Source of the DNA: Larix kaempferi
Lineage: Eukaryota; Streptophyta; Pinopsida; Pinales; Pinaceae
Length of the DNA: 64,000 bases
Assembly: GCA_027924585.1 (NCBI GenBank)
Contig: BSBM01000047.1
Location: 22,755,501 to 22,819,500, forward strand
Reading direction: 5' to 3'
Shown here piece by piece: positions 11,187-24,114 of the stretch. The number at the start of each line of letters is the position of its first letter. Position 1 is the stretch's first letter. The position numbers and the translations under genes are program-made. Below the pieces are notes generated by a model that had not been told where the DNA came from, searched no databases, and worked only from the letters and a program-made list of their open reading frames with translations.

Positions 11187-11480
11187 TTATTCTTCAATTT
11201 CTTCGTCCTGGAATAGGATTGGATATGCCTCCCGCATATCACTTTCCAATTCCCATGTGGACTCTTCCGGACTAAGGAGCTTCCATTGCACCTTGACTTG
11301 TCCGATGGTACGGTTCCGGAGTATGAGTTCTCCTCTGTAGAGGATATGCTCCAGTCCCACCTGGAACTCTCCCTCGGGTTCCACCTATATAACATCCAAA
11401 TAAATAACATAAGTAGTGTCTTGAACATATTTTCTTAGAATGGAAACATGAAAAACATCGTGTACTTTAATATTAGGTGG
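11187..11480 (-). pseudogene. Gypsy integrase C-terminus with chromodomain, fragment
   Basis: The minus strand reads ALPPNIKVHDVFHVSILRKY and then, past a stop near 11387, a chromodomain (HILYRGELILRNRTIGQVKV, QWKLLSPEESTWELESDMRE, AYPILFQDE). This is the usual C-terminal end of chromovirus (Tekay/Del-type) polyproteins, where the chromodomain steers integration to chromatin. The rest of the polyprotein is not found to the right, so this is a short surviving end next to LTR 1. Confidence 0.85.
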
Positions 11481-13710
11481 TAGGGCTAACTAAGCGAGAA
11501 AGGTGACATATTTTGTGTCAAGTTACAGGGCATTCAACTGTTTTCTCCCTCACGACTTTGCTTAATCAATTTTTTTTCTAATTGAAGGTATTATTGACAA
11601 GTCGAACCGTTTTGATCCTTGAGCTTGCCTCACATCTTTCACTTAAGTGAAGAATCCTCTAGCCCTGGTCTATTCATTTGCTTTTATTGGAGGTATTTTC
11701 CATTCCTTTATTTCTGTATCTGAGGCACTTCTAATAATTCGTAGTGGTTTCATAATTTCATTAAGTTTTAAAACTCTCTAAATCCATGGAACCGTAGGGA
11801 AACTGCCACTTCCAAATAATAGTTTGCTCGATGAAATATTAAGGGCGAAAGATCCTCTCAAGCAAGTTTTCCTTTTGATACAACATAGATAGAAAAAAAC
11901 TTTGGGCCTTTCCTTGCATTATACCGTAGTATAATCAAGCTAAGTAATGTCCACTTCAAAATAAACAAATAGAAGTTTTTAATATTTCTATATTTTCCAG
12001 AACTAAGTCAAAACTGGGCACTATGATTATTCTTAAGCCCTGTTTTTCTTTTTATATCAGAAACACAATCGAAATGACTGTTCTTGAAAGAAGATCAAAA
12101 TATAAATAACATATCATTACACATTGTACAAATTAAATCGATTCTGGATAATACATTACATCTTAATCATGATAAAAAAACAAGTTCAAAATTTAATTGA
12201 GGGGAAACCCTATAACTAATAACAAATATATATTAATATATTAAAACCAACCAATATATCAAAGGTCAAACCCCATAGGTCTCACTATTATCTAATATTA
12301 TACAGTAGTAAAACATATTTATTAAGCTATAAATTGAAAACAATGATCCTATAATCATTTTGAAACAAAACTATTATAATCATGTATCGTTGGTTCGAGA
12401 CCCGTAAAAAGGCTCACCTTGGGTTTTATAACTAATAACAAACCAGGTTATTACAACCTAGATTCTTGGCATCAATTCCATATAAACTTTAAAACTAATA
12501 ACAATAAAAACTTGACATTCGATTGAAAACATTAGTCATGTTCAAAATGTAAACAAAACAGAGCTCGAAGACATCCATTGGATGCACCGACGCTATCTTT
12601 TAGATAGGTTATCAACATAATAGAGTTAAGGGTTCGAGTCTCGACCAAGAGCTCGCCCAGTCACTAATAACATTATACATTGTAAACACAAGCCTAAATT
12701 TTTAGTAGGGTTAGGGTTTAACCCTGTGGAGTAACTACTGAGAGCAACTTTGGTGTTTGATCCTTTATTACAAACTAAAACGCAGATTATTAAGTTAGGG
12801 CTTGGCCCATATAAAGTGCATTTCTAAGAATTGATGCATTTAAAACACAATAAATAAAATAAGTATTGACAGAGCCATTGTGGCGTAATATCCATATATA
12901 AATTTAAACAACCAGCGTAAGCAAAAAAGCATCTGCCCAGAAAATAATAGTTTTAAAATGCAGAGTGTGTCATCTTCAAGCCCATAATTTAAATACAACC
13001 ACACAACGGTCTTAGGGTTCAACCCTAAAAACCTTCAGAACATCCATTAACATCTGTAAGCTTTTAGAGCATCAATTATATTCAACTATAAACCAAAAAT
13101 ACATGAGTCCTGTCTCTAGGGTTTCAAACCCTCTTTTTCTTTTACAACTGTCATACGGCTTAAAAATTCATAATAGTATAAACAAAGAATTTAAATGCAT
13201 GATGATAATCCTCCTTTTTTAATTTTATAGAACCGGCATCGTGGCTCAAATAAGATTATGCTTGCCTATAGTCATGAATCGTGGCGATGCCAAAAACCTT
13301 AATACTAAACGAATTCATTATCCAAGTTTAGTCTATAGTTTTGGATAAGCATTTTAAATGTCATCACTTAAATAATCAAAGCAATTCGATTTGGAACTAT
13401 ATATATATATGGTTGGAGGTCGAATATAATACCACCTCATAAGTAATTCAAGATATATATATATATATATATATAATATTATTTAAAACCTTTTACAAAT
13501 ACGAGTTTATCATATGCCTAATCTAATACAAGAAGAGAGCTTTAATGTAATGAACTCTATGTAATAACCATGGAATAGACTCGAGTTATATCATAACGTT
13601 ACCATAAATAAAATCATGGCTAGGGTATGTTTTCCTTAAGCGTTAAGATTTAGCTTTCATATGCATGCCAAGGACCTAAAATCTAGTATAAGAAAAATAA
13701 GACAGAATGA
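11481..13710. other. Decayed non-coding repeat sequence between two opposed LTRs
   Basis: No gene is readable. There are several 'gggttNNaaccc'-type short inverted motifs (near 12708-12722 and 13015-13024) and tRNA B-box-like words (ggttcgagtctcg near 12631, ggttcgagacccg near 12392). TA runs lie near 13400 and 13451. It is probably leader or flank of old LTR elements. Confidence 0.4.
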
Positions 13711-14213
13711 TGTACACCATATCATTTCTTTGATCATCAAACTCTTAAAAACCTGGACAATACATTTCTTACCTGCGAATTTGTAGAGGAATAGTAAAGT
13801 GCATTAGCTAGATAATAGCTAAGTAAGCCTCGGGGTATCCGTCGAACCCGTTTGATAAAAGACAATAAAAATTTAGTATCCATGATCATAATTATAGGGT
13901 TGTAAGAGAGAGTTTAAAAGCAAAACTATTCTTTTATCAAATAACGATAAAATAGGATGCATAAATATTTAAACAAATGCTTTTATTAAAAAAATGGATT
14001 ACGACAGAAATAGAATAATTACAACATTTTGATGTTACGACATATTTAATTAACGGACGACCGTGGTGATTAAGTATGTGTCTTCATTGTAAACATAACC
14101 GATCTGTTATTGAAAATATTAAATTATCATTATCATACTTTCTACATAACAAGTATTAGCATTAAATACTGCATAGGAAAATTTTAATTTTTATGAAAAT
14201 TTTGTACGTTACA
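13711..14213 (+). mobile_element. LTR 2, same family as LTR 1, opposite orientation
   Basis: The reverse complement of this stretch lines up with LTR 1. It begins TGTAACGTACAAAATTTTC against TGTAACATCCCCAAAATTTAC. It then shares tatgcagta/tatgccgca, a long core (gcttacttagctattatcta against gcttacttagctactatcta, then gctaatgca) and a CAGGTAAGAA/CAGGTGAGAA block. Its other end is TGTACACC at 13711, against TGTAATACACC. The sequence is much more diverged than a fresh pair. Because it is inverted relative to LTR 1, the two do not belong to one simple element. Confidence 0.65.
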
Positions 14214-16168
14214 TATTCAAATATCTCGAATGAGAAATCTACTACCCTTCGTATTCCACTTGCGTAAATTCATAAGAATACAACTACTATGCAATCCACA
14301 TTAAATCAAATATCTAAACCCAAAATAAGACAACTTATACGAAGACAAACATATAACATGAACATGCAATTGCATAGATATAGATACATCACTTTGGAAG
14401 TAGTTAAGGTATTCTTTTATATATATGTCCTCTTACATTCATGCTTACATCACACCTATAAGATATTAAAAAAATGCCATATTACTGTTCAATATATATA
14501 TAATATCCTTATATCTTAACCATTTATCTCTCATTATATATAATACCATTATATATATATATATAATAATAATAAAACATTTAACATTTATCAAAATCTA
14601 ACTTATGTTCTTGACCCATGGTGCCACAGAGTTAACTACCACGGTGGGAGGATTTCCATTATATTCCTCATGAAATTTATCAATAGATCAAGTTGTTACG
14701 GTTTGAAGGTATTAGACCTTGGAAGGTACTATTTATAATTAAATCGGTGTTGACTTGTAACAAAGGTTTTTACAGAATTACCACTTATAACTCAAAATGT
14801 CGTGGATTTCTTGTTATAATCACATTTACTTAATGACTACTCAATTACAGATCACAGGAGTTGAGAACTTATAGTACATCTTAGTTGTTATCCACAATGA
14901 TGGAGGTCCAGGTTAAGATGCTTGGCATGCCATCATCAGTTTTAACTTCACTTGGGATAGGGTATGAAGCATGATATTATACTAGAGTCCTATTACATAA
15001 AATAAAATTCCCTTTGTTGTTTTAAGTTCTTTTTTCACTTGATACGAAAGGGAAGGGTACAAGTAAAAGGGCACACGTGTCTTTGATATACGCCATATAT
15101 ACATGTATGGTGTTGTATTTCTTCCTGCATAATCCTCCAATGTGAATATTCAGAATATTTTCATCAATATGAGGTCAGTATGTTCTTGTGTGCTTTGGTT
15201 ATATACTCTCAAGGTACATCTTAACAACAAATTTTCACTTGATTATATATTTTTTTATTGCAAAATTTATGAAGCATGTTTCTATTACAAGTCCGGATGG
15301 ACACCATAGCTTTCTCTGGGGAAACACATGTTCTTTAAAATATGTTTTAACTATTATATAAACCTCCAGTACAAAGTATATTACAAGATAAAGAAATCCA
15401 CAAAGGGCACAACACCAAGAAGCAATATATCTTTACAACATTAATAATGCCTCATAATGGAGGAACAATTTCTGTGATAATAATAGTAGCAACATTAAAA
15501 AAAAAATCCAATTAATGGGGTACACCACTAGAACAGAATTTAGAGAAACAATTTCTTTCAATGGTTAGTCAAGATTTTCGTGGAGATTAAAGTCCAACGC
15601 TAAGAGCCCCTCGTTTTCAACCACTAGCCTCTTTAAGAGGGGCATTGAAATCACCAAAGAACTTTTCTTTGAGCAAAGTAGAGATTCAATGAGTTGAAAG
15701 CTAATTTAAGTGTACATAACACAAACAAGATCACCCTTGAAAGGGTCAAAGAATTAATCCCCAATTCACTTTGTTTCAAACATTCTACAAAACACAACTG
15801 TAAATTTATTTTGACATCCTTCAATTTAAAGTATTGACTCCGTATAATATATTCAATTGGATTGACATTCGATTACCACTTTAGATACCCTGCGAGTTAT
15901 CACAACAAGCTCCTTAAATTGGGGATCAACGTAGTCGTGTGAAGTATGTCATTGCTTTCATACAAGTCATGGTATCTCTAATCTACAGTATAGCTAAGAT
16001 ACTAGTCGATTCTCTCATTGAGATCGCCTATATTTATTTAAAAACAGAATAAAAACACACAGACATTGCGTTTATACGAATACCGAGCAATAATAAAGTC
16101 TATGTAATTCAATCTGAGCAATAGTAGAAAGCAAATTTTGAGCCCTTAGATCCAAGATTTTGAACCTC
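14214..16168. other. Unassigned AT-rich stretch
   Basis: No coding similarity was recognised on either strand. The right part (about 15300-16168), read on the minus strand, leads away from a primer-binding-site-like sequence at 16169-16180 and may be the leader of a decayed LTR element. Confidence 0.35.
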
Positions 16169-16180
16169 ACTCTGATACCA
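16169..16180 (-). other. Primer-binding-site-like sequence (tRNA-iMet)
   Basis: The plus strand reads ctctgatacca here. Its reverse complement, TGGTATCAGAG, is the standard plant LTR-element primer-binding site for initiator tRNA-Met. The LTR that should lie immediately to its right is not recognisable, because sequence of another element starts there. Confidence 0.5.
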
Positions 16181-16182
16181 CT

Positions 16183-16739
16183 TTGATCTATGGTACTTGT
16201 GTGAATTGGGCACATGAGGTGCATTCTTATTTGCATGTGCTTGGGGAATTTGAGGTCAAGCAAAATGAATACCAAGAACATGTTTATTGCCTGAGCGATT
16301 ATGAGTTTCCTCTAGGTGATAGTTGTACAGTTTTGGAGGAGCCACATGATCTCACTTCGGTTGAGCCTACCATGATTGATGAATTTTATAGAGATTTGGT
16401 CCACCATTCTCCATCCCACACACATATGGGATCCTTCCATTCCTTAGATTATTAGGTTTCAACCCGAGACATTGCCATTGTATAACATGCATAAGTGGTA
16501 ATGGGATCTAGGATTTTATGGATGATTTTAGTTTCCATTGATGTATGGAGGAATGCAACATAAGCAGTGGGACCCTGGGATCATTTTTGGAGATCCAGTT
16601 ATAGCCAGAGTAGCACAGCAGCAACATGGTGTCACCTCCATGGAGTTCAGTTAGAATTTGAAATTCCAATGCTTGTCAAGTTCCGCTACGGATCTTATAG
16701 TGCTTGACGATAAGAAATCTTGGGAGGGGAGGACTATAA
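16183..16739 (+). pseudogene. 3' internal part of a plus-sense gypsy element with polypurine tract
   Basis: A short open stretch (to 16455) has a peptide I cannot assign. It is followed by non-coding sequence and a strong purine tract (tgggaggggagg, 16721-16732) directly before an LTR-like start at 16740. The tract and its position identify this as the 3' end of an LTR retrotransposon read left to right. The 5' side is cut off at about 16180. Confidence 0.5.
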
Positions 16740-17851
16740 TGTCCCTGTTTTTTTATACCACCATAGTCTACCAATACCCATTCAACCCCATGGGTCCAGT
16801 GATAGTTTGGAATTAATTAATTAATGAGGGGTTAAGTTTTGAGGTTTCCAAAGTATTTCGTTTCATTTCCTTAAGTTTAAGATGCACTTGATAAAAGTTA
16901 TTTTTTCAGTAATATATATTTATTTCAATGGAATAAATAGGATAATGATCCATAAGGGCACATTAGAGGATAAGGTTTGACCAAGAGGTAACTTGCAAAA
17001 CAAGAAAAGATAAAAGCAGCCAAAGCTAGGAAAGCAACAAAAAGAAAGAAAAGATGGCACAAGGCAGAAAAGAAGCAAATCTCAGGAAAAGCATAATAAA
17101 GTAGAAGGCAGATAAAAGCGGAAAACGGGACAAGGCAGAAAAGCAGAAAAAAGCAATCAAAAGAAAAAGAAGGATAGAAAGGAAAAGCAGGATAAAGCAA
17201 AGGAAGAAAGCAAAGCAAAAAATAAAATCTTGAAAGCAAGCTTTCCTTATCCACTCCACGGGGGCGCATTATCCTAGATGAACTGCTCCACAAGTCATCC
17301 TAAATATCTAAAAGGATTTTTCACCACTTGCCCATATTTTGACAGTTTGAGAATTGAATTGAGAGCTATTTTGTTTCTTTGACTTTGGATATGTGCCCCT
17401 AGTCCAAGATGGGAGATGTGCCCCTGCTTCTTTTGAGAGGATGATGACATCTAGTATTCATCACTGATTTTATTGTAGGTCCTGAAGTCTCATATAGTGA
17501 ATTTTGAGCTTGTTTGCAAAGATTGAGAAGTATCCCATTCGAAATCCTAATGATTTCTACTCTCTCCATGATGGAGAATTATTTCTCTTATGTATTTATT
17601 TCCTGAGACTTATATGAGATGTATTTCAGCTTCTGATGTATTTTAGTGTTTGATCAATAGATGAACCTATAAAACTCCAATTTGATTTATTTTAGTTGTT
17701 TCTATCATTTAACATGTCACTCAAATCATTCCATGTCTGAAACCAAGAATTTGAATCCTTATCTCGCTGTTTGGGAAATCCTGAAGTTGAACTAGTTGTG
17801 CAGTCTCGAGAGACAATTTTGCTTGCTTGGTTTTGAAACCCCGTGATAACA
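16740..17851 (+). mobile_element. Gypsy-type 3' LTR beginning TGTCCCTG
   Basis: The stretch starts TGTCCCTG right after a polypurine tract; the most likely end is GATAACA at 17851. It contains an unusually A/G-rich block at 16990-17230. The right border is uncertain because no second copy lies in the window for comparison. Confidence 0.5.
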
Positions 17852-18062
17852 TTCTAATATTTTTTTTCCATATTTTACAACAACTACAACATTTCTAATT
17901 CATAAGCATATGAAGATTGCTTTACCTTTTTTTTACCTTACTGGTTGATGTTTTTTCTATTTTATTTTTTGTTGTTGTTTCTATTGGTTTTGGATCATGA
18001 TCTTCTTAATTTAGAGATGTTGTTGCTTCAACCGTGTTTGTACCCTAGTTTTATATGATATG

Positions 18063-20286
18063 TGTGAAGAACCTGCAATAATTAATTAATTAAAACACAC
18101 GATATGGTAGAAATAACCCACGGGGGGTTCACTCAGTGAACTTGTTACATAGCACGACCGTTCACATGATATTAAAGAATACCCCTAATTTAACTAAATA
18201 TTGGAAAATGCATCCTAAAATTGTATTGTTGAACCCCCCTCCCTATATTCCTTTCCAATTAAGAAAACCCCTAGTTTCACCAGATATTGTAGGTATCCAT
18301 TTTTATCAACCCATTTTTAACACCCCCTTTATATCATATTATCAAGTTGCAACAAAAAGGAGTCCTAACACATCTTAGTTCAAGCAAACAAGATGCTAAA
18401 TACAACAATAGTATAATGCTAATAATGATCCCACTAGGATTGCGGGGTTGGCCGATCAATTTGTAGCATTGGATAGTGGAACACCCGAAGAAATAGTACT
18501 AGGGAAGCCAAAATGCGTAAAACACAACCTAGTCAAGAGATCAACATAACAAAGAATGTAAAATATTTATAGTCCAATTGTTAGTGCAATGCTTAGAAAA
18601 TATGAAAATTGCAGATGTTTCACACCACAACCTACCAATATACCAATTTTATATCATATAAATATGAATATAGCCATAGAGAACTCACGTTTTCTATAAG
18701 CCTAATAAATTAAACTCCATAGAAATTCAAAATTGAAACCCTTTTGTGATGGACGCCCCTACCTTCCTATAAAAACAAACATCATTGATGTTTGAACCCA
18801 AATGAACAAAGAAAAATTCCTTTTACTTTTCAATAACACCATATGATCATGTGCAGAGCTTGGATTTGGGTCATTCACAAGATCCAATGAATTGCCTCCA
18901 CTTCCTCTACATTTATTCTTGCAATCAAGCGAATTAACAAAATTAGTTACCTTTTCTTGGGTTGTACCTAGTTTTTTTAATCTTTAAAGGATAGGGAAAT
19001 ATCTCCATTGTTAGGTTTCAACCATGCAATAGTTATAAATATACATAGATGGTGAAACTTATATGATAACATTTCATGGTAATGATAACACATAGGGTAT
19101 GTAAATAAGGATTTAGATTTTCACCTATGTGAATCATGTTAATTCCAATACAATATTAAGATAGATGCCTTGCATATAAGAATTGAAATTACAATTATGA
19201 CTGTGCCAAATATAACTCAATATAACAAGTATTCCTAAATAGCAATGTGAAAATATTAAAGAAGAATACAAAAAGTTGAAAGAAATAATTATTCAAGAAA
19301 CATTGATCTAACTTTTCTCGGTTCCAGTGAGCCAAGAATGATTGATCTCACTTTTCTTAGTTGTCGTGGAGCAAGGTTTAATTGAATATCAGTGCCCACC
19401 TAAACCCTAACCTAAAAAATGAAGAGTTAAATCTTTTACTTGAATGCCTACAAAAATAAAATACAATTGTTCAAGTATGGAACTCTCGATTAACTACATC
19501 TCTTACCTTAAAGATGAAAAACAATATAACATCAATTCAAACCAAGCCTAAACAATCTATTAAATGAGGATTGCTCAAGGCCAATAATCCAAAGAGACTT
19601 CTATCGATATTATCATTGGTACACTATTATCATATTTATGCAAAACTTGGGATCATAAGCAATATCAAATAAAAATGGAAGGTACTTAAGGTTTAGGTGG
19701 GTATGAATTGAGCCTGTGATTTGGAGGTATGAATTCATCCCACGATTTGGAGGTTATTCCTCAGCACACCCAAATAAAATAACCCCCAATATTTATATTA
19801 CTATGTGAAATTAAAAACCCCCCTTGACCCCTTAATACAGGGCAATATATTTTTTAGGTTTTTAAGAGTATTCAACCCCCCAATATGAATGGACGTGATA
19901 TGATATTGCCTCACTAGTGAACCCCCCGTGAAATAACCGAACTCAGAATCACTTTTATATTGATCGCAGGCCACTTCGAGGGGGAAACCTTCTTTGAGCA
20001 AGCTCAATACAAATAACTTCATGGTACCTTCATTAGTCTCAACACAAAATTATATACTAATTCTAGGCGCCAATACCATGGGTCAATACCATGTGTCAAT
20101 ACAAACCTTGGGCCAATACAAAATATGGATCAACAATTACTACGGAACGACTTACAAAGAATATGAGTCCAAAACAATAATACAAACTATGGATCAACAA
20201 ATACTATGGGACGACTTACAAAGCATATGCGTCTAACAAAAATATACTAACAAAGTAAATAGAAGGGTTGACATGGGTTCTTAACA
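18063..20286 (-). mobile_element. Element A 3' LTR (left), split by a hAT-like insertion
   Basis: 18063-18118 and 19931-20286 (after the 8-bp duplication) join to a sequence matching the right LTR at 36229-36633. Shared words include taatacaaactatggatca and agggttgacatgggttctta. The polypurine tract (minus strand ctaagggagagggga) adjoins at 20287-20301. Confidence 0.92.
18119..19930. mobile_element. hAT-like non-autonomous DNA transposon, 1812 bp
   Basis: It begins CACGGGGGGTTCACT and ends with the reverse complement (AGTGAACCCCCCGTG), giving 15-bp perfect inverted ends. Exact 8-bp duplications aaataacc flank it (18111-18118 and 19931-19938). The empty site can be checked in the window: the other LTR of element A reads agaaataacagaactca without interruption. 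An 8-bp duplication points to the hAT superfamily, though the terminal sequence is not one I recognise. No transposase frame exists inside. Runs of five or six C (CCCCC) recur within about 250 bp of both ends and may be subterminal sites. Confidence 0.85.
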
Positions 20287-20760
20287 TCCCCTCTCCCTTA
20301 GAAAAATCTTTGTCCTCAAAGCTTTAGATGTGGAAATTGATGCAGAATCTGAAGGAGTGGTTCCCCTGTAGCATCCTCGGGTTGCATTCTAGGCGAAGAA
20401 TAACCATATCAGCTCCGTGAAAAGTGCGCTTAGAATGGTACTGATCAGCTTGTTGTTTCAGTTGAATTCTTGCAATGTGAAGATTGTCCTGCATAATGAG
20501 AAGAATCTGATCGCGGTTTCAAAGAATTGAGTCAATTTCCTGAACTGGGGAGCTACCGAGGGTGTATGGAAGAAGAATTGGCAGTGCCTGTCCATAGAAT
20601 GCTTCATATGATGTCCTTTTACATGTGGTATTGTACCACTAGAGTGCTTCTAGGAAATCCATAGAAATAGTTGTCCAAATCTGTGTAGGGATGGGAAACG
20701 GTTCGAGCAATCCCGAAAGGAGTGTCGTTTCACCCTTGTTGTCCTGGAAAGTATCACATT
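20287..20760 (-). pseudogene. Element A integrase C-terminal remnant
   Basis: The minus strand shows the tail region of a gypsy integrase: LPYTLGSSPVQEIDSIL-type wording, IMQDNLHIARIQLKQQADQY, and a following FHGADMVILRL block. These match the usual '(N/S)RD.IL..LQ.NL..A...MK..AD..R....F..GD.V.L.L' region. The DDE core upstream is gone, so only the end survives between RNase H remnants and the polypurine tract. Confidence 0.7.
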
Positions 20761-20889
20761 CAGCCACCATCTATTAATTGTCATTTTTAGTCCCTGCCAA
20801 AAGAAGTTACATTATTCCTGGTCATACATTTTGAGGAACCCAGAGTGCCGTGCTGATGAAGAAGCATGGAGTGCATAGAAGAGATAGCC

Positions 20890-21225
20890 CTATTGAACAA
20901 ATTGCAACCAATTTGGAACAAGCAGAGAAATAACTAGAAGAGAAACTAGGTCATCAAATGTGCGAGAATGAGCATCTGCCACCACACTGTCCTTACCCTT
21001 CTTGTAAGTGATCGCATAGGCATAAGCCATGAGTTGGATAACCCATTTCAGGTGTGCTAGGGAGGAGACCCATTGTTCTAGGAAATTTTCCAGACTCTGA
21101 AGATAAATCTTGATGCAGAAATAATTCCCTAATAGGTATGGTTGCCACTTCTGTACTGCATGCAAAATAGCCATCATTTCCTACTGAGATGTAGATGCGG
21201 CTAAATTCATACATGAAAGGTCTCT
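20890..21225 (-). pseudogene. Element A RNase H remnant
   Basis: The minus strand reads EMMAILHAVQKWQPYLLGNY and, further on, ITYKKGKDSVVADAHSRTF. These correspond to the RNase H and connection blocks of Ty3/gypsy polyproteins (usually 'EL.A.V.A...WR.YL.G' and 'YKKGK.N.VADALSR'). The reverse transcriptase that should precede it is absent, and the protease remnant follows directly, so a deletion removed the RT in between. Confidence 0.8.
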
Positions 21226-21306
21226 TAAAGGCGACAAGCCCACTGGTTCAGTAAGGACACCTGCATATCTATAAAAGGAAGTAGGGGAGACCGTTGATGG
21301 GTGCAT

Positions 21307-21833
21307 CTAAATGTAATGGAGTTGAGCGATGACACCATGTGAATTATTCTTAAGGATCTTTTCCAGGCGATGTGAACTGGTAATGCAGAGAGACCCTTGT
21401 TGTAATCCCTTAAATTTGTGTTGCTTCCCATTGATTGAAAACTGCATCCAAAGTTCAGCAAAATCCCATAAGATGGGGCCAAGTGTGTGTAACCATTGAA
21501 CGCCAAAAACCACATCACATCCGCCTAAGGACAAGGCAAACATGTCAGAGTGCAGGTTATAATATTCCAGAGATATATGCCCATTGTGACACTTTCCCTT
21601 GCAAGCTAAGGTTTCCCCATTGGCAACCATTACTTCAAAGTTGGAGCAAGGATGGACAAAATAATCAGCATGTTTGGCGATCCAAGGGTCAATGAAGTTA
21701 TGAGTGCTACCAGAATCAATGAGTATTGTAAGAGGAAGCTTCTTGAAGTAACCCCTGACCCGCATTGTTTGGGGGGTGGTGAACCCAGATAAATCATGGA
21801 GATATATCTCTAGGTGGTCTTCCTGAGATGGAA
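21307..21833 (-). pseudogene. Element A protease region, cut at its start by element B
   Basis: The minus strand encodes a retropepsin with LTILIDSGSTHNFIDPWIAK as the active-site block (D-S-G) and CDVVFGVQWLHTLGPILWDF as the C-terminal flap/helix block. The open part runs 21765-21307. Its upstream continuation ends at 21833, where element B begins, and resumes at 34256 with gag. Confidence 0.85.
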
Positions 21834-24075
21834 TGTAGTGCCCTGGTTTTTACAGCAGAGCACTAAGTAGATTTTCTGAGTTAATTTTCTATGTATTAAA
21901 CTTTACTCAGGTGTAAGGAAGTAAATTTCCAATCTAATCTCTATTTCTGTTCAGTGAAACTTAGTTTACTGTCTTGTCCTTATCGACCATACACACGTAT
22001 TTTAAAATAAACTAACATTTTAATATTTTTTTTCAGCAATTTGTTCCAGCATAAGAGCATGTTTCACAATAGTAAACCAGTAAATAGCAAGTTATATCCA
22101 TGTTTTAAGTACGTTACGCATAATAATCAAATAAAGCGAATAACAAGGAAATTACCTGATGCTGATGCTAGTAGACCGTAGGTTGTAGCAGGTTATGATT
22201 TTATTCTCTTAGTAAGCCAAAATGATGTGTCCACCCTACCGACCAGCTATTATCTTGCTAGTCCTTGGAAATTCAAGGATTTCCAAGCCCCCGAGCTCAC
22301 AAACTGATAATCCTCAGAGCAGTATTCCTTTGGTTCCCCAAACTTTTTTTTTGCACTTCCAGCTATCCCCCCATCTATATACATTCCCTACTCGAGAAGG
22401 CCTTGGGCTTACTCCAACGCCCCCCCAAACTCCCCTCTCGATCCCCTCAAACATTTACTCCTTCTCTTTTGTATTTAATGTTATTAATGTCATTAAAAAA
22501 ATATTATAAAAAGGGTTGACCCTATTATGTCTAACTTAGAAATGGAAATAATCACATTTTAATCATTTATCAATCAATATTTAAATTTTACCTATATTGC
22601 AATTGTTATGACATGGATTGTAATATTATTAAAATAACATTAATTAAGTAATAATATTTAATTAAATCACCACAAAGTAACAGTAAATGGTGAATTTAAT
22701 AAAAAAAAATGTTTTTTAAATCATTTGTTTATCACGATGTTTACCAACAAGTAATACATAGCTTAATTGATTTGTTTTACACATCTTGAATAACTTTATA
22801 TTCATTATCTGAGTTCGATCAATGCATGATTAACATAATTACTTATGACAACTTATACATTTATTCAATATGTTAAGTGTTTGTATATCGATACTAGTGT
22901 ACATGTGCAAGGTGTGCATGCGTGGCCAACATATGCACAGATCATAAATGTACTATAGACAAACCCCATCCTGCCTATGAATACCTGCTAACTAATAGTA
23001 GTATTTACCCTCATGTAGAGAACAAGCATAATATATATAGTACAATTACTTAACATCCTCGGTTATTTAGCAGTTTATTCTTTGCGATTTCACATCATTA
23101 TCTTTATCTTTACATTAAAGTTTAATCAATCGTGTACAAGGAAGGGTACCTACTACCACTAACTCAGAGTCAAGGAATACCCAACCTTCAATAGTACTAA
23201 CTAACACATCCTCCCATCATAACCTACATCCTGCATCCTCCCTATCCTTCCTCTGCTAGTACAAAAGTGGATGTCGGACTCACCGACATGACCACATAGA
23301 ACTTGTGAGTGATAGCGTCGGCTAAATAGCGGACCTATCCTCCCCTAGCAGGCATCCGACCATCGTCATCACAACAACATGGGGAGCGTGTCTCAGCATG
23401 GACCTCCCACAACCTCGGGTCTCATGGAAACATAGGGTGGGAAACACATCCATCCCTCTCAACATACTAGGCCTACGCCCTTATCGACTCATACTTTGCT
23501 GCTATCGGGATTATCAGTTTGTGCTATCGTATCATCATTCTTGGCTGCTAAGGTTTACTGTACAAACAAGTTTTCTTTGTGTCCCATATATCAGATCAAG
23601 TAACTGGCTATCCGATAGCCCTTGTGTCCTGTAGGTTAGTATTTCGCAAAGTACAATTTATAGACGCATTTCCCATTGATCGCCAATTGATCCATGCTAT
23701 CAAAACTCATTTTATTTCATGTAACCTTTTTATTTCATCATATATGTGTATGACATATAATACTTCAATAATTCATATAAGAAGATAGTATCCACGTACC
23801 GATTCATATATTCCACATCTTATTAATGAAAACATATAAACGTATACTGTAATCGTAAAACAAAGAAATCATATGGTAATCATGACGTCGTAACTGCATA
23901 ACATAGTAACATCATAATCATGGTGAAATCATTAAACAAGGTAACATCATATAATGAGGTCCATCATATCGGAATATAGTTTACTCAGTCGAGTTGATTT
24001 CAATAGAATATATAAGAAAATAAAGTATAGTGTGTCTAACTGATAAATATGCCTAATCAAAATATGGGCGTTACA
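21834..24075 (-). mobile_element. Element B 3' LTR (left)
   Basis: 2242 bp, matching 32009-34250 end to end with scattered substitutions. Its inner end abuts the polypurine tract at 24076-24093 (minus strand tcccgaagggtgggtgta). Apparent reading frames inside it are chance openings. Confidence 0.96.
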
Positions 24076-24114
24076 TACACCCACCCTTCGGGAAACTTCA
24101 TCCCGAAGTTATGG

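Noticed and set aside
12620-12645. Possible tRNA-derived SINE (ggttcgagtctcg)
   Set aside because: Only the B-box-like word is present; no A box, no tail, no flanking duplication.
16925-17293. Minus-strand frame rich in Phe/Leu, looks like a membrane protein
   Set aside because: It is the complement of an A/G-rich tract within an LTR; the hydrophobic look comes from TTT/CTT codons.
22222-22519. Open reading frames in the LTRs of element B (also 32401-32664)
   Set aside because: They occur in both LTR copies, are C-rich, proline-heavy chance frames in a regulatory region, and have no family likeness.
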